A program made the position numbers and the translations under genes. The notes beneath the pieces were generated by a model, which was not told the DNA's origin, ran no database searches, and saw only the letters and a program-made list of their open reading frames with translations. Shown here piece after piece: positions 25,198 through 35,900 of a stretch of 64,000 nt of DNA (the first letter of the stretch is position 1; each line of letters begins with the position of its first letter). Source of the stretch: Stratiolaelaps scimitus (taxonomy: Eukaryota; Arthropoda; Arachnida; Mesostigmata; Laelapidae); assembly GCA_019614645.1 (NCBI GenBank), contig JABWDB010000008.1, positions 1,674,001-1,738,000 on the forward strand, read 5' to 3'.

Positions 25198-27030
25198 TTC
25201 TTTCTCCTGCGTCCAGCTATGTGTTTTACCCAGGACTTGGTTGGTTGCATAGCGCTAATGTCATAGGCTAATATGTGTGTATCATTTCACACATGGAATA
25301 CCACCATATAGAATGAGTTGACAAGCTCCGTTTGATGGCTTCCTGTTTAACGTCGCCGTCAAACCACGCCCGGTGGATGCTTATCGCAGGATTCAGCGAT
25401 TGGCCACGGTCGTCAAGATGTTTTCATTGGCGAGACAATGATACTAGCTTATTGAGCAGGTGCTTACTTAGCTTCACAATGTGACCGCTGCTGATCATTT
25501 CAAAAGATGTCCTTAATTTCGAACGACATTGGCGATAGACTGTAATTCACCTTGCTCCGCACAGCTACGCAGTGTCTGTGCTATGCTCAAGCAAACTCAG
25601 TCAAGCAAGAGACATGTTTAGGGTCTCCATGGAACCACTGTTGGCCGTTGCTTTCTGCTGGCGTTGTTATGGAACGCGGAAGTAAATGTGTGCATTTATA
25701 ATATTTTTTGAGTTGAATTGCAGCAGATGTTGCTTTAATTTAGAGAGCAACCTCGTTGTTATGTTATACATCAAGCATTATGTATTATAGTAAGTCATAC
25801 AACGAATGCGTAAGTTCCTTTATGAAAGTGATAGAAATGGTCCCTATAAATATAACTAAAAGATAGCTTTAGTCTTGTGCCATTTGCTAGGTCTTGCCGC
25901 CCAACATTTCATCATTCAATGTGAATATATATATGTGTATATTTAATGGCTAGAAACGAAAAATTTCCCATAGCATCTGCCATACATGCGCATTTAAGGA
26001 CTTACTACTGTAGGTATTATCTGGATATGAGAATTCTAGTATGTTTGATTATGAGAAAATCCCCTTACAAACACTGTCAGCAGGTCGATGCAACAGTGTC
26101 AGAGTTGATGACGCCCGACGTTTCGGTATAAGTTTGTTTTATGCCTCAAGTTCTATTTCTTGGATACATAAACGCCTAATAAAGTCCAAGGTGGGACGAG
26201 GACTAACACGGATAGACGTTAAAGGCGGTATAATACATCATTGTCTATTTTAATTACAATGCTATTGTACAATACAATACAAATATAATTATATTATAGC
26301 ATATATAGAAACTATTTTAAATTATGAATATTTATTCAAACATACAGTAGCATATATATGATATCGGCTGATTCTGAATTGAAACAAATTGTCAGTTGCA
26401 GCCACTTACAATCAAAATCAGTCGCATCAGTCGATGTCTCGATGCGCCTTTTGTTCGAATCCCGTAGAGGACACGTGAACAATTGAGGCCTTAAACCTGC
26501 AGATTCACTTATGCATTGTATGATTATATCGTCGTTGGTCAAATGTTAATTTTATTCTAGTCATGGGCCCAAATCGTTGATTTATTTGTTGTTCCCATAT
26601 ACTGGAGAATTCGTTTAACAAGAGACTGTTTACATTTTAACAATCCGAAGTGGGTAAATACGTTTCAGTCTCGTCGCCGGTGCCCCCAATGGGTCACTAG
26701 TTATATATCAAGGTTTAGATTTCAAAATTCACAAAGACTAATATACGAATCTTTAATAATAATGATTATACGTTGTGTTCTGTTTCAGGAAGGAAGAACT
26801 GTAATCAAGCCCAACTTGATTAAACCCCCATTGACGTCCATATGATAATGTGATTCTGCTCTTGTCTAGTGGATCGACTCCAACGTCATCGTATGGACGC
26901 CGGGGGACATCTCTATAAACCCCTTTGCTAAAACCGCCTCGCAGTTTTCTGGTTCGTTCGTAACTGGCCTTCCGGGCCACTTCGCCAAAAAGCCAAGCTG
27001 GACATACTCGTTGTTCCCCGGACGCACACG

Positions 27031-27339
27031 ATGCCAGGCTCAACTTGGGCACAAAAGTTGAGCGGCTCCACGGTGCTGTTCGTGGTGGCGTTGGTCTGCT
27101 TCATCATTGGCTGGGTCACGAAGCTACAGGTGCTTCTGACGATCGCCTACGTACTCTTCATCGTTGTGGCCCTGATGGGATTATATGCGCTATGCTTTAC
27201 GACCAAACTATCGAAGGGTAGGCACTCAGGACGTTCCGCTCTCTTGCTTTTATTATATAATTCGTATATTAATTATATAATTGGTTGTTTCAACGACTAT
27301 ACGATTGTTGTTAAATTGAGCCGTTTGGCCTTCTGATAC

Positions 27340-27375
<36 letters not shown>

Positions 27376-27873
27376 ATTATTAGAAATTGATAAATGTACG
27401 TATATACTCAAAAATGATATTGGAGTCCATTTTTGCCTTACGCCGTCTGTCAGTCATCGGCGCATGCCCAAAGCCGATATCTAATTTTCTTTAAGCATTT
27501 GCGATTGTCGCCTGCAATACCCACAAAATGTTCGCTAGAGTTTGACCATCTCCGTTTCCGCCTAAACACATGTTGTCTAGCCACGTCACAGGTCTGCTAC
27601 TATTTCATGTTCATTGTGCTGATGTTGCCGCTGTTCTATCATCTCAAAATGTTGGTGATTCCAGGCTCGGTGGTGATGTCGCCTCCTCCAAACACGACGG
27701 TGGTTCACGTAAATCCACCACAATACGTAGCGGGCATGTACCACCCATCAAACACGGGCAACGCTGTGCCGCCGGCTTATACGCAATCGACCGCCCCGGG
27801 ATTCCACCCCGGACTCATCAATGACCAGCCGCCATCATACAGCGCTGCAGTAAAGCAGCCGTATCCTTCGTAG
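27031..27873 (+). CDS. Small two-helix membrane protein with C-terminal PPxY motifs
   Basis: Two exons, 27031-27217 and 27665-27873. The donor is GTAGGC, the acceptor ends CCAG, and a Gly codon is split across the junction. The joined product has 131 residues. Two hydrophobic segments, about residues 12-29 and 33-55, are separated by a short Val-Thr-Lys-Leu turn and form a hairpin. The rest is a Pro/Tyr/Asn-rich tail with PPQY (80-83), PPAY (98-101) and PPSY (118-121). PPxY motifs bind WW domains, typically of Nedd4-family ubiquitin ligases, so an adaptor or trafficking role is plausible. I do not recognise the family. The ATG at 27031 has no in-frame upstream ATG before a stop, but the DNA upstream to about 26870 is also open, so a further 5' exon with more helices (as in LAPTM- or MARVEL-like proteins) is possible. 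The intron contains a TGA microsatellite. Confidence 0.7.
27341..27374. repeat. (TGA)n microsatellite in the PPxY-gene intron
   Basis: A pure trinucleotide tract of about 34 bp inside the single intron of the model. Confidence 0.9.
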
Positions 27874-29474
27874 GCCTTGGACAACGGCGAAGCGTCCGGT
27901 TGATGCGAGAACTTTTTCATATGACGCGACGTATAACTTTAAAGCTGAGCCAGCGGTGCATTACGTGTTACTGTTAGCTCAATATTGAGTCGCCCTTCTG
28001 GAGTATTACGCAAATGATTTCTCGACAAAATGACGGACTTGTTTTACGTGGCAGCTCCGCACGAACCGTTCTATGAAGGTGGCCCACTGCACGCGCCGTT
28101 AGGCGTTCAACTTGTCGGGCAACTATGATATTCGTGCAAAAACACTGTATAATCAATCACTGCGAGGCAATTTGCTCTTTGGACTTGCGGCCTGCTGAAT
28201 TCTGTATACACTAAACAGGCAGCAAGTCACGTGCGTTGCACTCACAGATGACCGGGTAAATGAATCCACCGGGGATCGCTGCTTGCTCGAATAGGCTGCT
28301 GCTGCTGCTATTACTCTGTTGCTGTAACGTAACGTGCCATGGATGTCGCTTTGAACGTGGATCCATCGTTATCACATGGAGCGATAGCTGTCTTACGAGA
28401 ACGCCGGAAATACCTGTCTACGTTCGGACACGCTCGTGCCACAGCTAGCTACTGCATCGGAGAATCTTTACTGATCGATAACAAAGTGATTTCTAATTAT
28501 TTTTACATTACAGAACCAACCTTAATGTATTTTAGTAGTCCGAAAAAAATAACACGACGCAATTTTTGCCGTATAGGCATCCTGTAAGATGTGGCGCAAC
28601 ATCAGCGATTCCGAGCACAGTTTTTCGAGCGTGCTTCAGCTAAATTTCACCGAAATGTCAGGGGTCCCACTGCGTGCACGGTTAATCGCAGTTTTCAATG
28701 TGGCATATGTGCACTCCTGGAAGAATAGAAGAGGCAGCCGTGAATTGAACAAAATCGCATATTGCCTTTTGTGGAACCTCGCGTCGTCGAAAGGAACCAT
28801 ATGACAAATGTAAGAGGCAACGCGCCCCGCACTTTGTCTCATGCCAGTAATACATTGAAGGAATCTCGTTTTTCTGTAATGCACCAGATCGTCGGATCGC
28901 TGTCGTTCGCGCTGTGTACGGTGGAGCCCGCGATTCGGTCGAGTCTGCTATGATATACATTGTAAATACGGATAAGAGAACAACTACCTCTATCTCTCTA
29001 TTCCCTTTTCTAAAAGTACACTCAGCCAGAACTACCTCAAGTCGAGGGTGTTGTGTTTTTTTGTTGTGGTTGTTACAGGACGATTATTGCTCGTTCGTCG
29101 TCGAATTTCAGTACATAAGTAATATTAATCAGGTATATTATGGATGCTGTCAATGTTTCCAATGCCAGTTAAGCGTCGACATCGCCTAGCGATTATCTCG
29201 CCGCATCGATATGAACATTGCATTATCATTGCATTGTATTTTTTTTAATTATTATTACCTACTATCTGCAATTGTGATACATCGTTAACAAATAAAGTAT
29301 ATGGTGAGATTGTGCACAAACCAGGTGATTCTTCAATTTTCCTATAAATGTTCGTTTTGTCAGCTTGCTTTTTCATATTAATTTATCTGTTCATATCAAT
29401 AACAACTATTTCTTCGGATGATTTGAGATCAATCAACACAAAAGTAGTTCATATATAATATATATTTGTTTTTC
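27874..29474. other. Region between the PPxY gene and SoxB-2; possible long 3' UTR
   Basis: No separate gene is apparent. The first AATAAA on + after the PPxY stop codon is at 29291-29296. If it is used, the 3' UTR would be about 1.4 kb. Short frames on both strands in 28.2-29.2 kb have no motifs. Confidence 0.4.
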
Positions 29475-29480
29475 TTTATT
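29475..29480 (-). terminator. Poly(A) signal of SoxB-2
   Basis: TTTATT on +, that is AATAAA on -, about 340 bp past the stop codon of the minus-strand SoxB gene, in AT-rich DNA. Confidence 0.6.
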
Positions 29481-29818
29481 TCACATTATTTTCAAGGTAA
29501 TACTACCTTTGTATAAGCATATATATATATACATACATATATACACACTTGTATATATCCATATAATAATTATTGTAAACATGTATACGTCAATCAATAA
29601 ATTATAAATAACATTTAATACATATCAATTTGCTATATATACAACACACTTACGGACATTTCCTAAAGAAGGAAGTTCAAGGCAGCTCGGGCTATTGCTT
29701 AGAGGGAGACAACCCACTCAAAATTCAAAGAGGGTTACTCTATTACAGAAGAAAGGTTACAAAATACAGGCAGGTAGAAAAATGATTTCACAGGGGAGGT
29801 GATTCAAACAGATTCCGC

Positions 29819-30925
29819 TCAACCCGAATAGTCATACGATGGATACATGCTACCCATTGACGGGTAGCCATAGCCCATGTTGAGATTCTGCTGGTAGAGT
29901 TGGTAAAGCTGAGGGTCAACTTTCTGGTCCTTGAATGCCTGCTGGCAGGCGAGCGCAGCTGGCAGCGGGGGTGGCGGTGACGACATCGATGACTCCTTGG
30001 CCATTTCGTCACATGAGGAATAAGCCGATTCAGGCGTACGCGGCTGGGGCGACGCCGACGTTGAGGACGAAGTCTGATTTTGCATCTGAGGAAGGCCCAT
30101 ATAGTTCATGTAGGGCAGCGTAAATGGATTGTAAGGACTGCTCTGGATGTGTGACATCATGTCCTGCTGTTTAGTCGTCATTCCGTTGATGTCACCGGAG
30201 AAAGCGGAGGGACTGCCGGTCAGCTGGCTGGACATCGTCTGGTTGGCACCACCGATTGGTGGTGACGCGGCGGGGCCTGCCGGCTTCGGCTTTCGGCGCG
30301 GTCGGTACTTGTACTCGGGGTGGTCGCGCATGTGCTGCTCGCGCAGGCGTTTCGCCTCATCGATGAACGGTCGCTTGTTCTCTTCAGTTAACACCTTCCA
30401 CTCATTGCCGAGGCGTTTCGAAATCTCGCTGTTATGCATCTTGGGATTCTCGAGGGCAATCTTGCGTCTTTGTGCGCGAGACCATACCATGAAGGCGTTC
30501 ATGGGCCGCCGGATATGCTCGGGACCACGGCGAGAGGACCCGACGAACTGGCTCGAAGGACCCGTCGATGGACTTTTGGCACTAACACTTGCTGGTGATG
30601 AGGGCGCACTGCCCTCTGAGATATCATAGTCAAGAGGTGAGTTCACCAGTGCGGGAAGCTGCTCCTGGTTTGAGTGGCTCGGAGCACCGGCGAACGCCAT
30701 GGCACTGCCGCTCTGGGAGAGCTGCTGACCGGAGCCATTCTGTACTGTGGTATGATTGCTAATGCAAGATGAGTTGTTCGACTGAAACGTCGGCTGGCTA
30801 AGTTGCTGCTGGTAGCCGGCCATCTGACCCATATGAGACATCTGGCTGGCCATCAAATGGCCCATTTGCATTGGTCCCATTAGACCCATAGGCCTCATCT
30901 GCATTGGCGACATCATCATCTTCAT
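29819..30925 (-). CDS. SoxB: SoxB-group HMG-box transcription factor (SoxB-2), paralogue of SoxB-1
   Basis: An intronless 368-residue nuclear transcription factor. The HMG box lies at about residues 136-214 and differs from that of SoxB-1 at only about five positions (Lys for Arg in SEISKRLG, then Asn, Val, Thr and Asn substitutions in helix 2 and the turn). Outside the box the two proteins share the Met-rich N-terminal block of about 40 residues, a DISE-SAPSSPA block, [11 protein letters not shown] just before the box, [27 protein letters not shown] and a Tyr-rich end. This one lacks the Asn run and is about 60 residues shorter. The start ATG is followed by AAG and then the same ATG-ATG-ATG as in SoxB-1. 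It is transcribed towards SoxB-1, so the pair arose by inverted local duplication or by duplication plus inversion. Its core promoter is predicted about 190 bp upstream. Confidence 0.97.
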   Translation of the reverse strand: MKMMMSPMQMRPMGLMGPMQMGHLMASQMSHMGQMAGYQQQLSQPTFQSNNSSCISNHTTVQNGSGQQLSQSGSAMAFAGAPSHSNQEQLPALVNSPLDYDISEGSAPSSPASVSAKSPSTGPSSQFVGSSRRGPEHIRRPMNAFMVWSRAQRRKIALENPKMHNSEISKRLGNEWKVLTEENKRPFIDEAKRLREQHMRDHPEYKYRPRRKPKPAGPAASPPIGGANQTMSSQLTGSPSAFSGDINGMTTKQQDMMSHIQSSPYNPFTLPYMNYMGLPQMQNQTSSSTSASPQPRTPESAYSSCDEMAKESSMSSPPPPLPAALACQQAFKDQKVDPQLYQLYQQNLNMGYGYPSMGSMYPSYDYSG

Positions 30926-31109
30926 GTGGCTAGAGGCTGAACCTCCACTAGTCTGGCAAACGAACGATCAACAAACGAAACGATTCGTGGCGAGGCTGCT
31001 GCGTCGACGGGCGGGACTCACTGTCACTCTGTGATCCTTATAGGATCGTATAGAGAGGGTACACGTTTGAGCGGGCTGGCTAGATAGCTTAGTCGGGCGC
31101 GCCAACTTG

Positions 31110-31147
31110 TAGACTGAAGTTCCCGCTGAAGTGCGCTCCGCTATATG
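31110..31147 (-). promoter_or_regulatory. Core promoter of SoxB-2
   Basis: On -, CATATAG with its TATA at 31145-31142 lies exactly 30 bp upstream of a perfect arthropod-type initiator TTCAGTC, whose A is at 31115. The predicted 5' UTR is about 190 nt, close to that of SoxB-1. A second TATAAGG at 31042-31036 on - is an alternative without a good initiator. Confidence 0.6.
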
Positions 31148-31880
31148 CTACTCACCTCCTCGCCCTCGTGAGCTCCAGGAGGGCGGAGCCTTCGACGTCG
31201 CTGAGAACGCCGGACCTTAACCTCAAGGGTCCGCATTATGAAGGGGGAGAAAATGCAGGGCTCGTTGGCTCGTAACTTCGTTCCTTCGCTGTTTTCGCCG
31301 ATGGAAGAACAGTATTGTTAGTATGAATCGTTCGCTCGAAGGGGAACCATATAGATAGATATAAGGATGATATAGATAGGAATAGAATCGACTGGATGAT
31401 TGTCATGTTGTTGCTAGTGACTATCACCAACAATGGAACCATTTTGCGGCAGGGGCTACTTGGTATCTTCGAGTTGACTTCCGTGCTTGTGTAACGAGCA
31501 TCCCACTCCACTACAGACAGAGAGTGACTAAACAGCGACCCACGCGCCTACCTTCTTCTTCCGTTGCTTGTTGCAGCCTAGAAAATTGTTGGACATCACT
31601 TCGTCACCAGACTGCGAGGAATCATTTAGTTATCGCACAAACAGATACATTGAATTTACTACTCGAAGTTTGCAGATAGTCTTTTCACGGTCAGGTTGTA
31701 CACTTGTTTTACGCAATCAAAGATTAGAGCCAAGATGAAGAGGACGAAGAAGAATCGTCTAGAAGTGATTACCCGCCACGGTCAGACTGAACATGACCAT
31801 TTAATGGAACATGGGCTAGATTTGTCAGCGATATAATACCAGAGCTCGTTAGTTATCGTAGCACTAGTAGAATAGATGGC

Positions 31881-31963
31881 GGGGGATCCGTCTTATGAGG
31901 CAATACCGAAAGCAGTACCGTGAACGCTAAATGTTGGCTGTGGGTCAGCCCGGAAAGTTTATT
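31881..31963 (+). repeat. SINE-like family, 5'-truncated copy D
   Basis: It shares with the copies at 39.7, 46.2 and 49.0 kb the ordered words CCGTCTTATGA, GCAAT-CCGAAAGCAG, ACCGTG, CTAAATGTT and GTCAGCCCGGAAA, and ends in TTTATTATT. The tRNA-like head is missing. Confidence 0.75.
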
Positions 31964-32627
31964 ATTAGTAGAATAGACGGGACATATACGTATATGGATG
32001 CGAATTCCCCGAGACGCCTCCGAAAGCGAAGGCGGACGTGGAACTTTGAAGGGTGCGATCATTTTCCTCCGAAACACTACCCATTGGCGTTCCTGGGACG
32101 TTAACTTACGCTTGGACCTATGTAGCTGATGAACCAACATGCTCTACTCATGTCCTACAATGTTAATGTAATTTCGGTTGTACGCCATTCGTCGTTCGGG
32201 CAGTTTCCAACATCAGATCCCATCGTCGTTACTAGTTAACGTCGTTAATAGTTAACGTCGTGCGCGACTGTTTTGATTGAACAGTAGCCGATTGGTCTGA
32301 GCGGGTCAGCTGGCAAATCTAACTACACGGACAATTGCATAAACATAGCTCCGCGTAATCATTATCTTATAGGGCGACACGCCGTCTACGTTGAGAACCT
32401 GTTCTCAGAAGCCAGGAAACAGCTACAACCAGTCAACTGATCCTGGTCAGTGGCCGTCCACGATCTATGTATTTGTAGTTTACTCCATTCGTATATAGCC
32501 TAGCGTACTATTTCGTTCTAGCCTTTCAGTAGCGGCTCAGGGGACTCATTGTGGGGCAGGTTGCACATCGTATACTTGCGTGGACCTCACCATTTGGCCC
32601 ATGTTCAATTCCACCCTCAATTCCTTC

Positions 32628-32951
32628 GGCTCAGACTCAGCGGGGAGTCCGCGGGGCTGAGGATCTCGGAGTTGCCGCGTCCGAACGGCCGCGGGCTGAA
32701 GATGTCGAGCAGAGCGGCCCGGGCCGGACTTAAAATACAATGGCACCTCGTGGGACGCCGACCGATCAACGCGCTAGCCGTCCCCTGCTCAGATCAGCGG
32801 ATCGTGAACAATAACTGCTCCGCAACTGACGTGGCACTGACTCAGGGTAGTCTTGAAGTACCGCACTAAATTCGGTTCCATTGCGTTGAGATAGGGCCTC
32901 GTAGGTGGCAGCGACAGCTTGAATCTGCCCAGTAAAATATTGCTTCGGCAT
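32628..32951 (-). other. Candidate coding exon(s), unrecognised
   Basis: Two overlapping minus-strand frames look more like protein than the surrounding DNA. One starts at the ATG at 32951 and reads about 60 residues of balanced composition. The other runs downstream to a TGA at about 32628, reads LLDIFSPRPFGRGNSEILSP and onward, and has G or C at nearly every third codon position, as in the SoxB genes. The two are in different frames. A CAG near 32780 could be a splice site but I found no clear partner. The stretch is GC-rich, so all frames stay open more easily. No family is recognised. Confidence 0.25.
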
Positions 32952-35900
32952 TCAACAGTATAAGCTCTCGGTTAAACATCCTATGAAATAAAATACACAT
33001 GACAATATACCATGTGTAGCATATTAAGAGAGTCCAATAATAAGTGGCAGTCTACAGTGATAGGGCATGAGTAAAGTCTGCAACGTAACCTTAGGACATT
33101 TTTTTCATTCTGAACAAAAATCTGGAAAGTTGCTTTCGCGATCTTTCGTGGACCGCATCTTGTGCTGAAGTAAAGCGGAACACACGATCTTAAACTGATC
33201 TGCCGTACTATCCAGAGACCAGCCAGACTCGGAGCTTCCCATCGGAAGCGACCGCGTCACTGTGATCCCTATGTCGGACGAAGCATAGTAGGCGAATAGT
33301 CATTATGTTTATTACACAAATCGATCGTTATTAAATGCGTAATAATAATTTCCATTCTCATGATATTGAGGATATTCGCCGGCAAATTGACACGGACAAA
33401 GATGATTTGCATTGGCCACAGGAATTTTGGCGATCAGCGGCTGCAACCCACGTATCAGACATCTCTTGAGACATAAAATCCCCACCCATTTATTTTTCGC
33501 TAGCATATTAACGTGCTGTCACACGTGCGGTAGCTGGACTCGTTTCGTCAATCAAACATAGCAGTGTGTAATAGACACAGGACTATTCGACAAGTCGCTG
33601 ACCAATAGGGAATGATGTGCATCAAAATATAACGGTATTTCCTTGTTTGATTCGAGTATCAAGCAGATTCCTTCTCAGTATAAGTGATGCTCACAGTCTA
33701 GACCTCTTTCGATAGACTGCCATCGCATGATCGAAGCGATTCGACGGTTGTACAACGATACCTGACAAATCATTACGGATCACCGAATGATTTTGTTTCT
33801 CACCTTCGTCAAAGGGAACGCTGCATATGGCTGCTTGTTTTCCCATCGTACGTACATTCGCACCTATGAGATCACTGTCTCAATGGATCACCCTCGACTG
33901 TTCAAAGGCTAAGCTACGAGCGGACGACAGCTCGTTATAATCAGGTTGTAGGTTGAATGGTCCGCTTGCCGGCCGACAAACAAACGAGCTGAACGTACTT
34001 GTCGAGACAGTTCCTACCATCTTCTAGGGGCCTGCGATCAGGACCAGCTAAAGCTAGTCCGGTGTCCTTCCTCCCCTATTCTCAAACAGCTCACATCATT
34101 TCATGCTCGTCCGAACTGTCACTGTCGGCCGAACTGCGCGAGAGACACAGAGAGACGGAGAGAGAGAGATAGCGAGCTAGTAAGAGATGAACAAGCATGA
34201 AAATCCACACGCCGATGGCGCGTGTGTCAATATTTATTTGACAACAAAATTACACCAAACACAACACCTACTCGTCTCGAACGGCGACGGCGGTGACGGT
34301 GGCGGTTGAAGCAGAGTAGATTGGCGCGGAGACGCAAATAGAGCTAGCTAGGTAGGAAGCTATGTCTGAAGAGGGACCACACAGATGGTGGAGATCTTCG
34401 TCTTGTTGAGATCCTGTGAAGGAACAAGCTTAAGAGGTCGACAAAGGTTGCAGACCGATTACGGGGTGGACGGCACTGTCCCTCAAACGAGCGACTCTTG
34501 ACTGGACGACCGGCTACCTGACGGGCCCGGCCAGTCTCAGCTGTCTTGACGTGCGAACTGAATGATTTAGAGGAGGAGTGAGCGATGCTGCCCACTGTCT
34601 GCTACTGTCGAATACGAAAACATGTAGATGTTCATTCTGAATTCGGCGTACAACCATCGCTTCAACAGTCGTCGCCTCAATCACCGCGGCACTGGGGGGG
34701 AGCAGGGTGCTCTGCCGCTGCCAGTAGAAGCACCCATTTGACGTCAGACATGACATATGTTCTGCCGTGACGTTGTGCGCCTGTTCAGGGGGCAGATACG
34801 CTGTCCTACCGGCCCTAAGTGGACACTCAATACTCCACTGTGTTCACTTGATTAGCTCAACATGGTGAGTAATGGAGAACACGTGTGACCGTGTATTATA
34901 TTATAGGTCTATGGTGAGGCGTACTATGATAGCTTGATCTTGTTGTATTGGGAGTCCTCGCTAAGTGAACCAGTGTTGAGCTCATGTCAGTGATGCCTGC
35001 AGTCTATAATAGATGCACATATGCAGAACAGAGCATAGAATGCAGCTTCGTGCAACCTCCTGCGACAAATACATAAATATATCACTCACATTATATTTAT
35101 CAATAGGCAATGATAATTAGACATTCACCATTCATTGGTAGGTTACGTCTTCATCGATGCATCTATGCCAGCGCCATTTTGCGGAATAAGAGCCAGCGGT
35201 TTCAAAGCCGCCTATAGCCAACACTTTAGATATATATATATACATATATATATATATGTATATGATACTGGCCCAGACGCATTGATGAAGACGCAAGTGA
35301 ACAATGAACGGGGAATGTCTAACGATCATCATACATTGATAAACTATTATGTGAGTAATATATATATATATATATATACATACATATAGGGGTAGATTAG
35401 TCATACCCAGGTTGGTAAATGACTTCACGTGAGGTGAGCAAATCCCAAGATTGACTTTCGTTCGACACATATGTGAAGTCATCGCGCGAAATCACCATTT
35501 ACCGCCCCCCCCCACCCACCCACCCACTCTTTCTCTCTGTCTCCCTTTTCGAATGATTCGCCAGTGAATAACGCAGTCGGCCAACAATTTTTCGTTCTTC
35601 GGCATTCGTCCCCATTGAGCAAACTCTTTACACGCTAGTCATCGTAGTTTTTATCACTGGTATCGTTGGTGTCGCAGCCGTAAAATGCCATCGCTGTTTC
35701 TCCGTTCCCTTAGCGAATTTATCGCACTTCTAGTAGGCACCGGTTGAGCAGCAGTAACAACAGTAGTAGTGGTACTGCCTACGAGTACAGTGAGTCGTTC
35801 GAGTAGTCGCGGTCATCCTGGCGAATAGCGGAGCAGAAGCTCGAAACAGTAGTCGGCGTAAAGTCTCTAGGCTTGAGCATACAGTCGTAAACTAAGCGAT

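Larger units (their letters stand above)
18080..27030. other. Intergenic region between SoxB-1 and the PPxY gene
   Basis: I see no supportable gene. A GC-rich part at about 20.9-22.0 kb gives many overlapping open frames rich in Ser, Gly, Arg or Cys on both strands, with no domain. The part from 22.7 to 26.7 kb is AT-rich and nearly devoid of frames. The region holds TA and TAA microsatellites and short tandem repeats near 24.15 and 24.89 kb. Regulatory DNA for the SoxB genes is a reasonable guess. Confidence 0.5.

Noticed and set aside
26753..27052. 99-codon minus-strand frame antisense to the PPxY gene
   Set aside because: It has no recognised motif and the spliced + strand model is better supported.
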